A DNA stretch of 64,000 bases from Paraliobacillus salinarum (GCF_014083865.1 NZ_JACEFA010000012.1:1-64000); one strand, 5' to 3'; counted from the first letter of the stretch, positions 10,630 through 20,231 are shown. The notes: generated by a model not told the origin, from the letters alone. Numbers and translations are program-made.

Positions 10630-10731
10630 TTTTTTCTGCGTAACATTATATGGTAATATCGTTTACTTTGACCTTAACGATTTTTTTGCGTAACTTATAT
10701 TATGAGAGAAAAAGAGAGGGGGCTTAACTAG

Positions 10732-11085
10732 TTGGAAGCAATAGATGTAGCCATTGTACAATTAAAATTAGATGAATTTTTAAATGAAACGGTTTATATT
10801 CATATTGAAACGACCAATGGAGCATATGCTAGTCATCATAATGCAGATGTATTTAACGTAGGGGTGTTTATGCGAAATGCCAGCATTCGTTATACACAAG
10901 CAAAAATTATTGGTGATCAGACAGGTTATCGTGTCGGATTAAAGACAGATAACGGATGGGTTTATGCAGAAGGTGTTCGAGAATATGAAATAGATGAGTT
11001 GGATCGTCTATTATTAGCAGGCCACGATCGAGAAGGACGTCTAATGGTCGCCTTACAGATTAGTAGAACACCGTTTAAAGAATAA
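10732..11085 (+). CDS. yojF: YojF family protein (DUF1806), bacillithiol gene partner
   Basis: A 117-residue cytosolic protein resembling B. subtilis YojF, whose gene pairs with bshB2 (yojG). It has no membrane segment or catalytic motif that I recognise and its biochemical role is not established. The start is TTG at 10732, chosen because AGAGGGGG (10715-10722) lies 9 nt upstream and no ATG is suitably placed. bshB2 begins 26 bp after the stop, which implies co-transcription. Confidence 0.8.
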   Translation: MEAIDVAIVQLKLDEFLNETVYIHIETTNGAYASHHNADVFNVGVFMRNASIRYTQAKIIGDQTGYRVGLKTDNGWVYAEGVREYEIDELDRLLLAGHDREGRLMVALQISRTPFKE

Positions 11086-11111
11086 GTTTGAAGACAAAGG
11101 AGTTAAAATAG

Positions 11112-11768
11112 ATGGAAAGTCATGTTGTTGTTATATTTCCTCATCCTGATGATGAAGCATTTGGTGCAGCTGGTACTATTGCAAAGTTTCGCGAGCAAGG
11201 CGTTCCTGTCACATATTTATGTGGTACTTTAGGTGAGATGGGAAGGAATATGGGGAATCCTATTTTTGCAACAAGAGAAAGCTTACCAAACTTTCGTAAA
11301 GATGAGCTTCTTGCAGCATGTGAAGTTTTAGATGTTGATTTGCATATGCTTGGCTATCGTGATAAAACATTAGAGTTTGAATCGCGTAGTAAAATAGCAG
11401 AACATTTACTAACCTACTTAGAAGAGATTCAACCTAGTTTAGTAATTACGCATTATCCTGGGCATGCTGTTCATCCAGACCATGATGCATTCGGTGCTGC
11501 AGCAATTGAAGCAGTTCAGCGCATGGAAGCCTCAAAGCGTCCAAAAGTATGGGCGCAAGCGATTACTAATACACGTTTAGAGGATTTGGGTCAACCAGAT
11601 ATCACTTTAGATATTACCCCTTATTTTGAGAAAAAGTTCGAAACCATTTTAGCGCATCAGTCACAAGCGGCTGGTGTATTAGGAAATATGGATCCATCGC
11701 TAGATAAACTAGCTGATATTGTGAAGAATAAATTAGCTAAAGAACAATTCTATCAATGGGAATTTTGA
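11112..11768 (+). CDS. bshB2: Bacillithiol biosynthesis deacetylase BshB2
   Basis: A 218-residue LmbE/PIG-L family metal-dependent deacetylase. It is expected to remove the acetyl group from N-acetylglucosaminyl-malate in the second step of bacillithiol synthesis. The zinc motif HPDDE is at 11-15, and the second histidine cluster, HYPGHAVHPDH, at 114-124. The ATG has AAAGGAG upstream. BshB2 is usually the accessory paralogue of BshB1; which paralogues this organism carries cannot be told here. A bacilliredoxin gene at 58.9 kb supports an active bacillithiol system. Confidence 0.88.
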   Translation: MESHVVVIFPHPDDEAFGAAGTIAKFREQGVPVTYLCGTLGEMGRNMGNPIFATRESLPNFRKDELLAACEVLDVDLHMLGYRDKTLEFESRSKIAEHLLTYLEEIQPSLVITHYPGHAVHPDHDAFGAAAIEAVQRMEASKRPKVWAQAITNTRLEDLGQPDITLDITPYFEKKFETILAHQSQAAGVLGNMDPSLDKLADIVKNKLAKEQFYQWEF

Positions 11769-11807
11769 ATCGTAAGTGTTTAAATTTTAGCTGATTGAGG
11801 AATATAA

Positions 11808-11837
11808 TTGATAGATCAACTAGTGAAAAGATATAAC
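11808..11837 (+). promoter_or_regulatory. Putative SigA promoter of the pspC-yvlD pair
   Basis: TTGATA (11808-11813), an 18-bp spacer and TATAAC (11832-11837) precede the gene by about 40 bp. No SigW-type -35 (TGAAAC) is seen, although the B. subtilis counterpart operon is known as a SigW target. Confidence 0.4.
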
Positions 11838-11876
11838 TGTTTCAGCATAATATAAGATGTAAAGGAGGAATTTTCT

Positions 11877-12080
11877 ATGAAAAAAAGATTATACCGTTCA
11901 ACTAGAAACAAAATGGTGTCTGGTGTGATAGGGGGAATCGCAGAATATTTTAATGTGGATGCAACGATTTTACGACTAATTTTTGTTGTTGCACTTCCAT
12001 TCACAGCATTTTTCCCATTGTTGTTTGTTTATATTGCGGCTGCAATTATTATGCCAATTGATAATGGTATTGAAGAATGA
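11877..12080 (+). CDS. yvlC: PspC domain membrane protein (YvlC-like)
   Basis: A 67-residue protein made almost wholly of a PspC domain: a basic start (KKRLYRSTRNKMVSGVIGG), the GGIAEYF motif, then one membrane segment at about 33-58. In B. subtilis, YvlC acts in envelope-stress responses with YvlABD. The start ATG follows AAAGGAGG with good spacing. Its stop overlaps the next gene's start by 4 bp, so translation is probably coupled. The yvlA and yvlB partners are not adjacent here. Confidence 0.8.
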   Translation: MKKRLYRSTRNKMVSGVIGGIAEYFNVDATILRLIFVVALPFTAFFPLLFVYIAAAIIMPIDNGIEE

Positions 12081-12430
12081 CACGTTGGTTCGTATCATTA
12101 TTACTAAATGCACTTGCTCTAACGTTAGTTTCGCAGCTTTTTGATGCATTTTATCTAGAAGGTGTAGGTACTGCGTTATTAGCAAGTGTAATTCTGTCTA
12201 TATTAAATTTTATTGTTAAACCAATTCTTGTTGTATTAACACTTCCAATTACGATCGTATCACTCGGTTTGTTTTTGTTTGTGATTAATGCAATAACACT
12301 CATGATTACGCAATCTTTAATTGGTAATTCATTTGTGATTGATGGATTTGGTGTAGCTATTATTGCTGCCATCGTATTAGCGTTAATCAACTTGATTTTG
12401 AATCGATTGATTAAAGATCAAATTACTTAG
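12077..12430 (+). CDS. yvlD: YvlD/phage-holin family membrane protein
   Basis: A 117-residue integral membrane protein with about four hydrophobic helices, matching the Mycobacterial_4TMS/YvlD family often annotated as holin-like. Despite that name, the chromosomal setting next to pspC suggests envelope homeostasis rather than lysis. The ATG overlaps the pspC stop codon (ATGA), and a strong terminator follows. Confidence 0.75.
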   Translation: MTRWFVSLLLNALALTLVSQLFDAFYLEGVGTALLASVILSILNFIVKPILVVLTLPITIVSLGLFLFVINAITLMITQSLIGNSFVIDGFGVAIIAAIVLALINLILNRLIKDQIT

Positions 12431-12442
12431 ACCTCTCATGAC

Positions 12443-12489
12443 GTACCCAATAGGTTAGGAAACCGACTTCCTGCCTATTGGGTACTTTT
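12443..12489 (+). terminator. Intrinsic terminator after yvlD
   Basis: A perfect 12-bp stem (12443-12454 with 12474-12485) is followed by TTTTA. Confidence 0.8.
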
Positions 12490-12559
12490 AAATATAGTAA
12501 AAGCACTCTAATTTACGCTATAATATGAACAACAAAGTGTGAGGGCGGGAGACATAAAA

Positions 12560-14296
12560 ATGAATCATCCTTTTTTACAATTTTCGTTTCAAACGGAACA
12601 ACATAATCAAAAAACATTAACTTTTACTGATCCTCTTGCTATTTATCAAGCTTCAACACTTGATCAAGTACTACCTGTATTACAAAAAGTAGAGTGTGCA
12701 ATCAATGACGGGCATTATGCTGCTGGATTTTTATCGTATGAAGCAGCACCGGCATTTGATTCTAATTACAAAGTTAATCCTTCAAATACAGCATTTCCAC
12801 TTATTTATTTTGCGATATTTAACAAACCTAACCAATCATCAACTAGTACTGTAAAAAAGTCATACAACCTTTCTCAATGGAATTTCATTGCGAATTACAA
12901 TGAGTATAAAAAAGGAATACAAGCGATTAAGCGAGCGATCAAACAAGGTGATACTTATCAAGTAAATTATACTACGCAAATGAAAGCAGACTTTTCTGGT
13001 AACTCCTACACGTTATATCAGCAGCTAATAGAAAATCAACAATCATCCTATAATGCTTATATTAAAACAGAGAACTTCGATATATTATCAGCTTCACCTG
13101 AATTATTTTTTCAAGTCAATGATGGAACCATCACAACAAAGCCGATGAAAGGAACATCACCTAGAGGACGGTTTTATCAAGAGGATCAGGTGTTAAAACA
13201 ACAGTTATATGAATCAGAAAAAGAGCGAGCAGAGAATTTAATGATTGTTGATCTACTTCGGAATGATCTCGGAAAAATAGCTAAACTAGGCTCAGTAAAA
13301 GTTACAAAACAATTGGAAATTGAGTCTTATCCGACAGTACACCAAATGACCTCAACCATTACAGCGGATTTAGAAACGAATAAAATTATCGATTGGTTTC
13401 AAGCGTTATTTCCATGTGGGTCAATTACAGGTGCACCCAAAATCAAAACGATGGAATATATTGCATCTTTAGAACAAAATGCTAGAGGCGTTTATTGTGG
13501 AGCAATTGGTTATTTCACACCTGCGCATGAGGCGATTTTCAATGTTCCCATTCGCACTGTAGTTATTGATAAAACAGATAATCAAGCAATTTATGGTGTA
13601 GGTAGTGGTGTAACATGGGATTCTAAAATAAATAGTGAGTACGAAGAATTAAAAACAAAAGCTAAGCTATTGACTGAAAAACGCACATCATTTCAATTAA
13701 TAGAAACTATGTTATTAGATCAAGGTACTTATCCATTAGAATCGTATCATATCAAACGATTATCTGAATCTGCAGCCTATTTTGGGTTCTCATTTTCTGA
13801 AGGTAATGTAAGAGCAGTTTTGGAAGAAATAAGGCATCAAACGGGTAAAGGAAAATATAAAGTAAGATTACTATTAAATAAAAATGGTGAGATAAAGCAT
13901 TCAACGGAAATTCTTGAAGATATCGCTCAAGGTGTAAACTGTTGTTTAGCCAATTCTCCTATAGATAAAGCAGATGTCTTTCATTATCACAAAACAACAA
14001 AACGTTCGATTTATCAAAAGCATATCTCCGATGATCCAGCGATATTTTCTACATTATTGTGGAATGAGGAAAATGAGATTACTGAGTTTACATTTGGAAA
14101 TGTTGTCGTTGAAATAAATGGTGATTATTTCACTCCACCAATCACTTCAGGTGTATTACCTGGTACGTATCGACAATATTTGTTGAAACATAACAAGATT
14201 CAAGAACGTATAATTAAAAAGGACGAGCTTATGGATGCGGACAAGCTTTGGTTTGTCAATGGATTGCGTGGATGGATATCGGTACAATTAAAATGA
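12560..14296 (+). CDS. pabB: Aminodeoxychorismate synthase component I fused to 4-amino-4-deoxychorismate lyase
   Basis: A 578-residue bifunctional enzyme of p-aminobenzoate (folate) synthesis. The N-terminal 380 residues are a chorismate-binding domain, with GDTYQVNYT, TKPMKGTSPRG and the ENLMIVDLLRNDLG motif. The last 200 residues are a class-IV aminotransferase-like lyase (PabC), with the PLP lysine in HKTTKRSIY and the SGVLPGTYRQ motif. An in-frame GTG at 12539 is disfavoured: GAGGGCGGGAG at 12541-12551 is a ribosome site for the ATG at 12560. No pabA glutaminase is adjacent, unlike in the B. subtilis folate operon, so the subunit must come from elsewhere (inference). Confidence 0.88.
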   Translation: MNHPFLQFSFQTEQHNQKTLTFTDPLAIYQASTLDQVLPVLQKVECAINDGHYAAGFLSYEAAPAFDSNYKVNPSNTAFPLIYFAIFNKPNQSSTSTVKKSYNLSQWNFIANYNEYKKGIQAIKRAIKQGDTYQVNYTTQMKADFSGNSYTLYQQLIENQQSSYNAYIKTENFDILSASPELFFQVNDGTITTKPMKGTSPRGRFYQEDQVLKQQLYESEKERAENLMIVDLLRNDLGKIAKLGSVKVTKQLEIESYPTVHQMTSTITADLETNKIIDWFQALFPCGSITGAPKIKTMEYIASLEQNARGVYCGAIGYFTPAHEAIFNVPIRTVVIDKTDNQAIYGVGSGVTWDSKINSEYEELKTKAKLLTEKRTSFQLIETMLLDQGTYPLESYHIKRLSESAAYFGFSFSEGNVRAVLEEIRHQTGKGKYKVRLLLNKNGEIKHSTEILEDIAQGVNCCLANSPIDKADVFHYHKTTKRSIYQKHISDDPAIFSTLLWNEENEITEFTFGNVVVEINGDYFTPPITSGVLPGTYRQYLLKHNKIQERIIKKDELMDADKLWFVNGLRGWISVQLK

Positions 14297-14335
14297 TTGG
14301 TCTGTGATTAAATTGGTGATTGTACAGTAAAAAAG

Positions 14336-14344
14336 TGCTACAAT
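14336..14344 (+). promoter_or_regulatory. Possible extended -10 promoter of the hprK operon
   Basis: TGC TACAAT (14336-14344) is an extended -10 lying about 50 bp before hprK. No good -35 is present at 16-18 bp. It is the best candidate in the 98-bp gap after pabB. Confidence 0.35.
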
Positions 14345-14400
14345 ACATGTAGATCTTGTTACAAACAGGAATAAGATAATGGCATGCTGGAGGGATGAAG

Positions 14401-15354
14401 TTGACGAAAGTTTATACGCAAGATTTATTAGAACAATTTAAATTTGATGTAGTAGCTGGCGCTAATGGAGTTAATAGGGAAATTATTATGAGTGATATCT
14501 CACGCCCGGGTATTGAATTAACGGGTTATTTTCGTTATTACCCAAGCAAAAGATTGCAATTATTAGGGAAAACAGAACTCTCTTATTATAAAGATTTAAC
14601 TTCCGAACAACGTGCCGACCGTGCCAAGAGAATGTGTACGGAAAAAACTCCTGGAATTGTCATTTCTAGAGGAATGGATATTCCAGAAGAACTTGTTAAA
14701 GCATGTGATGAGGCAGATGTTCCATTGCTTCGTTCTCCATATAAAACAACACGTGTAGTTAGTCGATTAACTAACTTCTTAGAAGCAAAATTTGCACCAT
14801 TTACTGCTATGCATGGTGTACTAGTTGATATATATGGTGTCGGTGTACTAATTATGGGACAAAGTGGTGTGGGTAAGAGTGAAACGGCACTTGAATTAGT
14901 TAAGCGTGGTCATCGTCTTGTTGCTGATGATAGTGTTGAAATTAGACAAGAAGATTATGATCGTTTGATAGGATCTTCACCACCACTAATTGAACATCTT
15001 TTAGAAATTCGTGGACTAGGCATTATTAATGTTATGACATTGTTTGGTGCTGGTTCAGTACGCTCCTATAAAAAGATATCCTACGTTATTAATTTGGAAT
15101 CTTGGGATGAAAAAAAGCAATATGACCGATTAGGTCTAGAAGAAGAAACAATGAAAATCATCGATGTGGAAGTGCCGAAAGCAACATTACCAGTACGTCC
15201 AGGACGAAACTTAGCAGTCATTATTGAAGTAGCTGCAATGAATTTCCGTCTAAAGCAAATGGGAGTTAATGCTGCTGAAGAGTTTTCTACTCGATTAACA
15301 ACAATGATTGATGAAGAAAAGACAAATTTAGGAATTGATTACAACTTGGAGTAA
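14401..15354 (+). CDS. hprK: HPr kinase/phosphorylase
   Basis: Phosphorylates HPr and Crh on Ser46 and also removes that phosphate by phosphorolysis, releasing pyrophosphate; it is the sensor of carbon catabolite repression. Visible are the P loop GQSGVGKS (153-160), VADDSVEI, and the family signature [19 protein letters not shown] near 200-220. The ATG at 14395 touches the GGAGGG ribosome site, so the TTG at 14401 (MTKVYTQD) is preferred; it aligns with B. subtilis MAKVRTKD. About 317 aa, normal for the family. It heads an operon with lgt, yvoD, ppaX and yvoF. Confidence 0.95.
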   Translation: MTKVYTQDLLEQFKFDVVAGANGVNREIIMSDISRPGIELTGYFRYYPSKRLQLLGKTELSYYKDLTSEQRADRAKRMCTEKTPGIVISRGMDIPEELVKACDEADVPLLRSPYKTTRVVSRLTNFLEAKFAPFTAMHGVLVDIYGVGVLIMGQSGVGKSETALELVKRGHRLVADDSVEIRQEDYDRLIGSSPPLIEHLLEIRGLGIINVMTLFGAGSVRSYKKISYVINLESWDEKKQYDRLGLEEETMKIIDVEVPKATLPVRPGRNLAVIIEVAAMNFRLKQMGVNAAEEFSTRLTTMIDEEKTNLGIDYNLE

Positions 15355-15372
15355 GGAAGGGAGTTTGCCGTT

Positions 15373-16206
15373 TTGTTATATAATGTATCACCACCGATTG
15401 ATCGCGTTTTTCTTGAGATAGGTCCATTAACGATTTATTGGTATGCAGTTATTATCGTTAGTGGTGTGTTTGCTGGATTGTGGTTAGCTACTAGAGAGTC
15501 TGATCGTTTAGGGTTAAAAAAAGATTTATTTATTGATTTAGTTATGTTTGCTTTACCGATAGCAATTATTTCTGCCCGCCTATACTACGTTGTGTTCGAA
15601 TGGGAAAGGTATCAAGATGGGCCTTGGTGGAGTGTTTTTGCAGTTTGGGAGGGCGGTATAGCGATTCACGGTGCCTTAATTGGATCGGTTATTACTGCCA
15701 TTGTTTTTGCCAGGGTGAAAAAGGTATCGTTTTGGCAACTCGCAGACATTGCGGCACCAAGTTTAATACTTGGACAAGCGATAGGGCGTTGGGGTAATTT
15801 CATTAATCAGGAAGCACATGGCGGTGTTGTATCTGAAGCGTTTTACAATAACTTCATGCAGTATTTACCTGATTTTATTGTGAATCAAATGTACATAAAT
15901 GGTGCTTATCATCATCCGACATTTTTATATGAGTCGGTATGGAACATATTAATTTTAATTTTATTATTAGTTTTACGTCGCAAAGTCAACCCGAGAAGAG
16001 GAGAGTTATTCTTAACTTATCTAATTGGATATTCAGTAGGAAGATTCTTCATTGAAGGAATGCGCACGGACAGTTTGTATATTATTGGCTCATTACGCAC
16101 AGCGCAAGTTATTTCAATTGTTTTAGTTGTGGCTTGTGTTGCGATCATGATTTACCGTAGAAAAACAAATATGGTAAACCGTAGATATAACGGTAAAAAA
16201 ATATAA
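15373..16206 (+). CDS. lgt: Prolipoprotein diacylglyceryl transferase
   Basis: A membrane enzyme (277 aa, about seven helices) that transfers diacylglycerol from phosphatidylglycerol to the lipobox cysteine of prolipoproteins. The Lgt signature [10 protein letters not shown] begins at G138, and the catalytic-region HGALIG is at about 99-104. The start is TTG at 15373, with AGGGAG about 10 nt upstream and no better start nearby. It lies 18 bp after hprK, the conserved Bacillus arrangement. Likely substrates in this window are the YclQ-like binding protein and the lipoprotein at 50.4-51.0 kb. Confidence 0.96.
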   Translation: MLYNVSPPIDRVFLEIGPLTIYWYAVIIVSGVFAGLWLATRESDRLGLKKDLFIDLVMFALPIAIISARLYYVVFEWERYQDGPWWSVFAVWEGGIAIHGALIGSVITAIVFARVKKVSFWQLADIAAPSLILGQAIGRWGNFINQEAHGGVVSEAFYNNFMQYLPDFIVNQMYINGAYHHPTFLYESVWNILILILLLVLRRKVNPRRGELFLTYLIGYSVGRFFIEGMRTDSLYIIGSLRTAQVISIVLVVACVAIMIYRRKTNMVNRRYNGKKI

Positions 16207-16219
16207 TGGAGTAACGATC

Positions 16220-17185
16220 GTGAATGGAATAATACAAAGAGGAATTAAGCAAGGGCTACAAGTTACTTGGACTTTAGGCAAAGTTATTTTTCCTATAACT
16301 GTACTTGTAACTATTTTGCAATATACACCTATATTAGATTGGCTGGTTCAGTTAGTTACCCCTCTGATGAATATTTTGGGGTTATCTGGTGAAGCAGCCG
16401 TACCACTTGTGTTAGGAAATACTTTAAATTTATATGCTGGAATTGCAGCTATTATCTCATTTGATTTTACAGTAAAAGAAGTCTTTATTTTAGCAATGAT
16501 GCTGTCTTTTTCACATAATTTAATTATTGAATCGACTGTAGCAACTCGGGTAGGGATTAAATGGCCGATTGTTGTAGGAGTAAGAATTTTTCTCGCTGTA
16601 CTATCAGCATGGATCATTCAGCTTGTTTGGGATGGTGGAAATCAATTAGCGCAATATGGATTGATCTCTAAAGAGGCGACGGTTCCAGATGGGTGGCTTG
16701 CTATTACAATGGAAGGTTTTCAAACGGCATTAGTAAGTATATTACAACTGGCAGCCATTGTCATACCGTTAATGATGCTATTGCAATTATTCCGTGAATT
16801 AGGTTGGATGGAACGAATATCTAAGACATTGGCTCCATCTACTCGTTTGCTGGGTATGGAAAGAAACGCTTCGATGACTTTGGTTGCGGGGCTTTTTATT
16901 GGTTTAGCATATGGAACTGGCGTGATGGTTCAAGCAGTTAAAGAAGACGGTGTGTCAAAAAAAGATATGTATTTGGCATTTATATTTTTAGTATCCTGTC
17001 ATGCAGTTGTAGAGGATACGCTAATCTTTATTCCATTAGGCATACCTGTATGGCCGCTTTTGTTGATACGATTAAGCACTGCAATAATATTAACTGCACT
17101 TGTCGGGTATATTTGGAATAGAAAACAACAGCTTACAGATAGAAAGGAAGCAAACAATCATGAGCATACGTACCATTCTTTTTGA
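16220..17185 (+). CDS. yvoD: Nucleoside-recognition/Gate domain membrane protein (YvoD-like)
   Basis: A 321-residue polytopic membrane protein with two Gate (nucleoside-recognition) halves, similar to B. subtilis YvoD in the same operon position. The transported or sensed compound is not known. The start is GTG at 16220, 13 bp after lgt. Its last 26 bp overlap the start of ppaX, so the two are probably translationally coupled. Confidence 0.8.
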   Translation: MNGIIQRGIKQGLQVTWTLGKVIFPITVLVTILQYTPILDWLVQLVTPLMNILGLSGEAAVPLVLGNTLNLYAGIAAIISFDFTVKEVFILAMMLSFSHNLIIESTVATRVGIKWPIVVGVRIFLAVLSAWIIQLVWDGGNQLAQYGLISKEATVPDGWLAITMEGFQTALVSILQLAAIVIPLMMLLQLFRELGWMERISKTLAPSTRLLGMERNASMTLVAGLFIGLAYGTGVMVQAVKEDGVSKKDMYLAFIFLVSCHAVVEDTLIFIPLGIPVWPLLLIRLSTAIILTALVGYIWNRKQQLTDRKEANNHEHTYHSF

Positions 17186-17798
17186 TTTAGATGGAACATT
17201 AATTGATACGAATGAGTTAATTATATCCTCATTTAAGCATACGTTGGAAAAACATACAGGAAAGGTCTACGATCGAGCGGACATTCTTCCTTTTATCGGC
17301 CCCCCATTAATTGATAGCTTAAGACAAGTAGATGCTGACCAAGCAGAAGAAATGATGGCTACTTACCGTGCCCATAATTTAGAAAATCATGAGGAATTTG
17401 TCGTTGCGTATCCAACAGTTGTGGATACGATTCAAACATTAAAGAGTGAAGGTTATCAATTAGGTATTGTTACAACAAAAATAAGAGATACAGCTGAACT
17501 AGGATTGAAAATCACAGGATTATATGATGCATTTAATTGTATTATTGGATTAGATGATGTGACCAACGCAAAGCCACATCCAGAACCAATTATCAAAGCG
17601 TTGACAGCACTCGATGCTCATCCGCAATACGCAATGATGGTCGGTGATAATTATCATGATATCGAAGCGGGCCACAATGCAGGAGTGAAAACAGCAGGCG
17701 TCGCATGGTCTGTGAAAGGTGAAAGTGCATTAGCCGCATATGAGCCTGATTACATGCTCAAAGAAATGAAAGATTTATTAACGATACTTGAGGTGTGA
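17160..17798 (+). CDS. ppaX: Pyrophosphatase PpaX (HAD superfamily)
   Basis: A 212-residue HAD hydrolase with the nucleophile motif DLDGT (D9, D11), the middle Ser/Thr motif and the VGDNYHD metal site. In B. subtilis, PpaX hydrolyses the pyrophosphate produced when HprK dephosphorylates P-Ser-HPr, and it shares the operon with hprK as here. The ATG at 17160 is chosen over an in-frame start at 17100 because AGAAAGGAAGC lies just upstream and MSIRTILFDLDGT is the normal family start. Confidence 0.93.
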   Translation: MSIRTILFDLDGTLIDTNELIISSFKHTLEKHTGKVYDRADILPFIGPPLIDSLRQVDADQAEEMMATYRAHNLENHEEFVVAYPTVVDTIQTLKSEGYQLGIVTTKIRDTAELGLKITGLYDAFNCIIGLDDVTNAKPHPEPIIKALTALDAHPQYAMMVGDNYHDIEAGHNAGVKTAGVAWSVKGESALAAYEPDYMLKEMKDLLTILEV

Positions 17799-17801
17799 CG
17801 C

Positions 17802-18329
17802 ATGCGAAAAACAGATCGTTACAAAGTGGTTGGTGCAAACTCTTTATGGCACATCTATAAAACGGTTCCTTTTTTAAAGGTAATAAAGAACTTTATTATT
17901 ATTCAGCTTGCGCGATATACCCCTTTCTTATCAATTAAAAATTGGTTATATCGAAAATGTCTTCGTATGCAAGTAGGCGAACAAACTGCATTTGCTTTAA
18001 TGGTTATGTTAGATATTATGTTTCCAGAAAAAATTACTGTCGGTAAAAACACGGTCATTGGTTATAATACGACCATTCTTGCCCATGAATATTTGATAAA
18101 AGAATATCGGTTAGGTGATGTCATTATTGGTGATGAAGTAATGATAGGAGCGAATTGCACCATATTGCCAGGTGTTGAAATTGGTGATGGAGCTATTGTC
18201 GCGGCAGGAACTATTGTGCATAAAGACGTTCGGTCTGGTGAATTTGTTGCAGGTAACCCAATGCGAACCGTTTATACAGCCGAACAAATGCAAGAGCGAG
18301 TAAATCAAGACATGTTTTTAAATAATTAA
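17802..18329 (+). CDS. yvoF: Hexapeptide-repeat acyltransferase (YvoF-like)
   Basis: A 175-residue protein with left-handed beta-helix repeats from about residue 75 (VGKNTVIGYNT, IGDEVMIGANCTILPGVEIG), typical of O-acetyltransferases. Basic and hydrophobic residues at 20-45 may form a membrane-associating helix. The substrate is unknown. It starts 3 bp after ppaX and is the last gene of the hprK operon, as in B. subtilis. Confidence 0.82.
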   Translation: MRKTDRYKVVGANSLWHIYKTVPFLKVIKNFIIIQLARYTPFLSIKNWLYRKCLRMQVGEQTAFALMVMLDIMFPEKITVGKNTVIGYNTTILAHEYLIKEYRLGDVIIGDEVMIGANCTILPGVEIGDGAIVAAGTIVHKDVRSGEFVAGNPMRTVYTAEQMQERVNQDMFLNN

Positions 18330-18405
18330 CATTTTGCTTTATCTTTATTATTTTATGACGTCATATGAAATGAAAATGATGACAGCACAAGGGGTTGTGT
18401 GAGGA

Positions 18406-20049
18406 ATGGCTTTCTCAAATGTAGATCGAGATAAAACAACAAACTTCCTTTCAGATGAAACGTTTGATGTGTTAGTAATTGGTGGAGGTATAACTGGAGC
18501 TGGAATTGCTTTGGATGCAACCTCTCGTGGAATGAAAACGGCTGTGTTAGATATGCAAGATTTTTCTGCAGGAGCTTCTAGTAGTTTGACTCAACTAAGT
18601 GGCGTAGCAATACATTATTTAGAGCGTAGGGGAACGAATGGTATAACAGATGCAGGTAAGGAAATTGCAATCCTATCTAAGAATGCACCACATCTTATGA
18701 AGCGTGAAAGTGTGTTGCTTCCATTATACAGACAGAGAAGTTTAAATAAATTGCGTACTAATATCGGTTTAACAATGTATGATCGAATAATAGGTGTCGC
18801 TAAAAAAAAGCGACATGAAATTTTTTCTGAAAAAGAAACACGACAACTGGAACCATTATTAGTAGTAGATCAGTTAATAGGTTCTGCTCTTTACACAGAC
18901 TACAGCATAGATGCCCCCCGTTTAACTATTGAACTACTTAAAAGATCGGTTCAGCTAGGCGCAACAGCGTTAAATTATGTGAAAGTCATGCAATTTATTT
19001 ATAATAAACAAAGAAAAATTATTGGTGTAGAAGTAGAGGATCAAATAACTGGAGAAAATATTTACATCTATGCATCGAAAATCGTAAATGCATCAGGCGC
19101 CTGGATAGATGATGTCAGAGAGCTAGATTCACCTAAATTAGAAGAACGACATCAATGGATTAAAGCAGTCCAGCTTGTTTTTGATCAAAAAAAACTTCCG
19201 ATAACCGAGTCAATTTATTTTCAGCATCGAGATGGTAGAATGATTTTTGCTTTATTAAAAAAGGACAAAGTCTATGTTGGCACTGAGACACTTCCTTCTG
19301 ATGACCGTAATGTTTCTGTAGTTGAAGAAGAGGATAAATATTATTTACTAGATGCTATAAATGAACTTTTTCCGAAAATAACTTTAGAAATAAATGATAT
19401 TTTATCTAGCTGGGTTGGAACAGAGGTCAGCCCAACTGTCGATAAGAAAACGATTAATAAATCAAGTTTTAAAGATGGAATATTTGTTGACAAATCAGGT
19501 TTAATATCAGTTATGGGCGGTGCGCTTACTGCCTATCGAAAAGTGGCTGCCAAAGTGGTAGATAGTATCGCTAGGCAATTTAAAAAGGAAAAAGGTATCT
19601 TGTATTCTTTGTCTGAAACGAAGTCACTTCCGATATCAGGTAGTGACTTTGATGGAACGACAGGGTTTAGAACATTTAAGAAAGAACAATTAAAACGAAA
19701 AGATCTCCCTTTTAGCACATATCAAAAACATATTTATATTAATCGTTACGGAAAAAATGTTGAAAAGATTTGGGAGAACTATACTAGGTATTATAAAGAA
19801 GCTGAACGTTATGGTGTAGATCCTTTAATTTTTGCTGAGCTTGTTTATGCTTTAGTAGAAGAATGTATTTATATGCCACTCGACTTTTTTATCAGGCGCA
19901 CGGGTGACATTTATTCTGACATAGATGTAGTCAAAGAAAATGGTGCTGGAGTACTAGCATTTTTAAGTGAAAGGTTATATTGGAATAAAGAAGAAATTGC
20001 CTATTATAAACGAGAGTTGCAACTGGCGATTCAACAAATTAACTGCTAA
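18406..20049 (+). CDS. glpD: FAD-dependent glycerol-3-phosphate dehydrogenase
   Basis: A 547-residue membrane-associated flavoprotein oxidising glycerol-3-phosphate to dihydroxyacetone phosphate and passing electrons to quinone. The dinucleotide motif GGGITGAG is at 26-33; the NASGAWIDD and GGALTAYRK motifs and the C-terminal DAO_C region fit GlpD. Length matches B. subtilis GlpD (about 555). It is alone here, with no glpF, glpK or glpP neighbour and no GlpP-type leader terminator in the 76-bp gap upstream. Residues near SLTQLSGVAIHYLERRG depart from the usual SRSTKLVHGG-like stretch, so it may be a divergent paralogue. Confidence 0.85.
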   Translation: MAFSNVDRDKTTNFLSDETFDVLVIGGGITGAGIALDATSRGMKTAVLDMQDFSAGASSSLTQLSGVAIHYLERRGTNGITDAGKEIAILSKNAPHLMKRESVLLPLYRQRSLNKLRTNIGLTMYDRIIGVAKKKRHEIFSEKETRQLEPLLVVDQLIGSALYTDYSIDAPRLTIELLKRSVQLGATALNYVKVMQFIYNKQRKIIGVEVEDQITGENIYIYASKIVNASGAWIDDVRELDSPKLEERHQWIKAVQLVFDQKKLPITESIYFQHRDGRMIFALLKKDKVYVGTETLPSDDRNVSVVEEEDKYYLLDAINELFPKITLEINDILSSWVGTEVSPTVDKKTINKSSFKDGIFVDKSGLISVMGGALTAYRKVAAKVVDSIARQFKKEKGILYSLSETKSLPISGSDFDGTTGFRTFKKEQLKRKDLPFSTYQKHIYINRYGKNVEKIWENYTRYYKEAERYGVDPLIFAELVYALVEECIYMPLDFFIRRTGDIYSDIDVVKENGAGVLAFLSERLYWNKEEIAYYKRELQLAIQQINC

Positions 20050-20125
20050 AGGAATAGTGCGGATCCGAGTTTCAATAGCAGTGCAAAAACAAAAAGTGAA
20101 TATTGTTACAAGTGAAAAATGGTAT

Positions 20126-20162
20126 GGCCGGGCTAATATATGTTAGTTCGGTTATTTTTTTA
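20126..20162 (+). terminator. Terminator after glpD
   Basis: GGCCGGGCTAA (20126-20136) pairs, with several GU wobbles, with TTAGTTCGGTT, followed by a run of T. The wobbles favour the plus strand. Confidence 0.6.
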
Positions 20163-20231
20163 AAAAAATAAAGCTAAATGAAAGGTTTGTACGTCTAATA
20201 GGTAAAAGAGAAGTAGGAAGGAGGATGTTTC

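Noticed and set aside
18354..18365. 12-bp palindrome TATGACGTCATA before glpD as an operator
   Set aside because: A single short palindrome with no known regulator match and no recognisable promoter around it is not enough support.
20179..20195. Possible ECF autoregulatory promoter (TGAAAG...CGTC)
   Set aside because: The two elements are only 7 bp apart; ECF promoters need about 16-17 bp.
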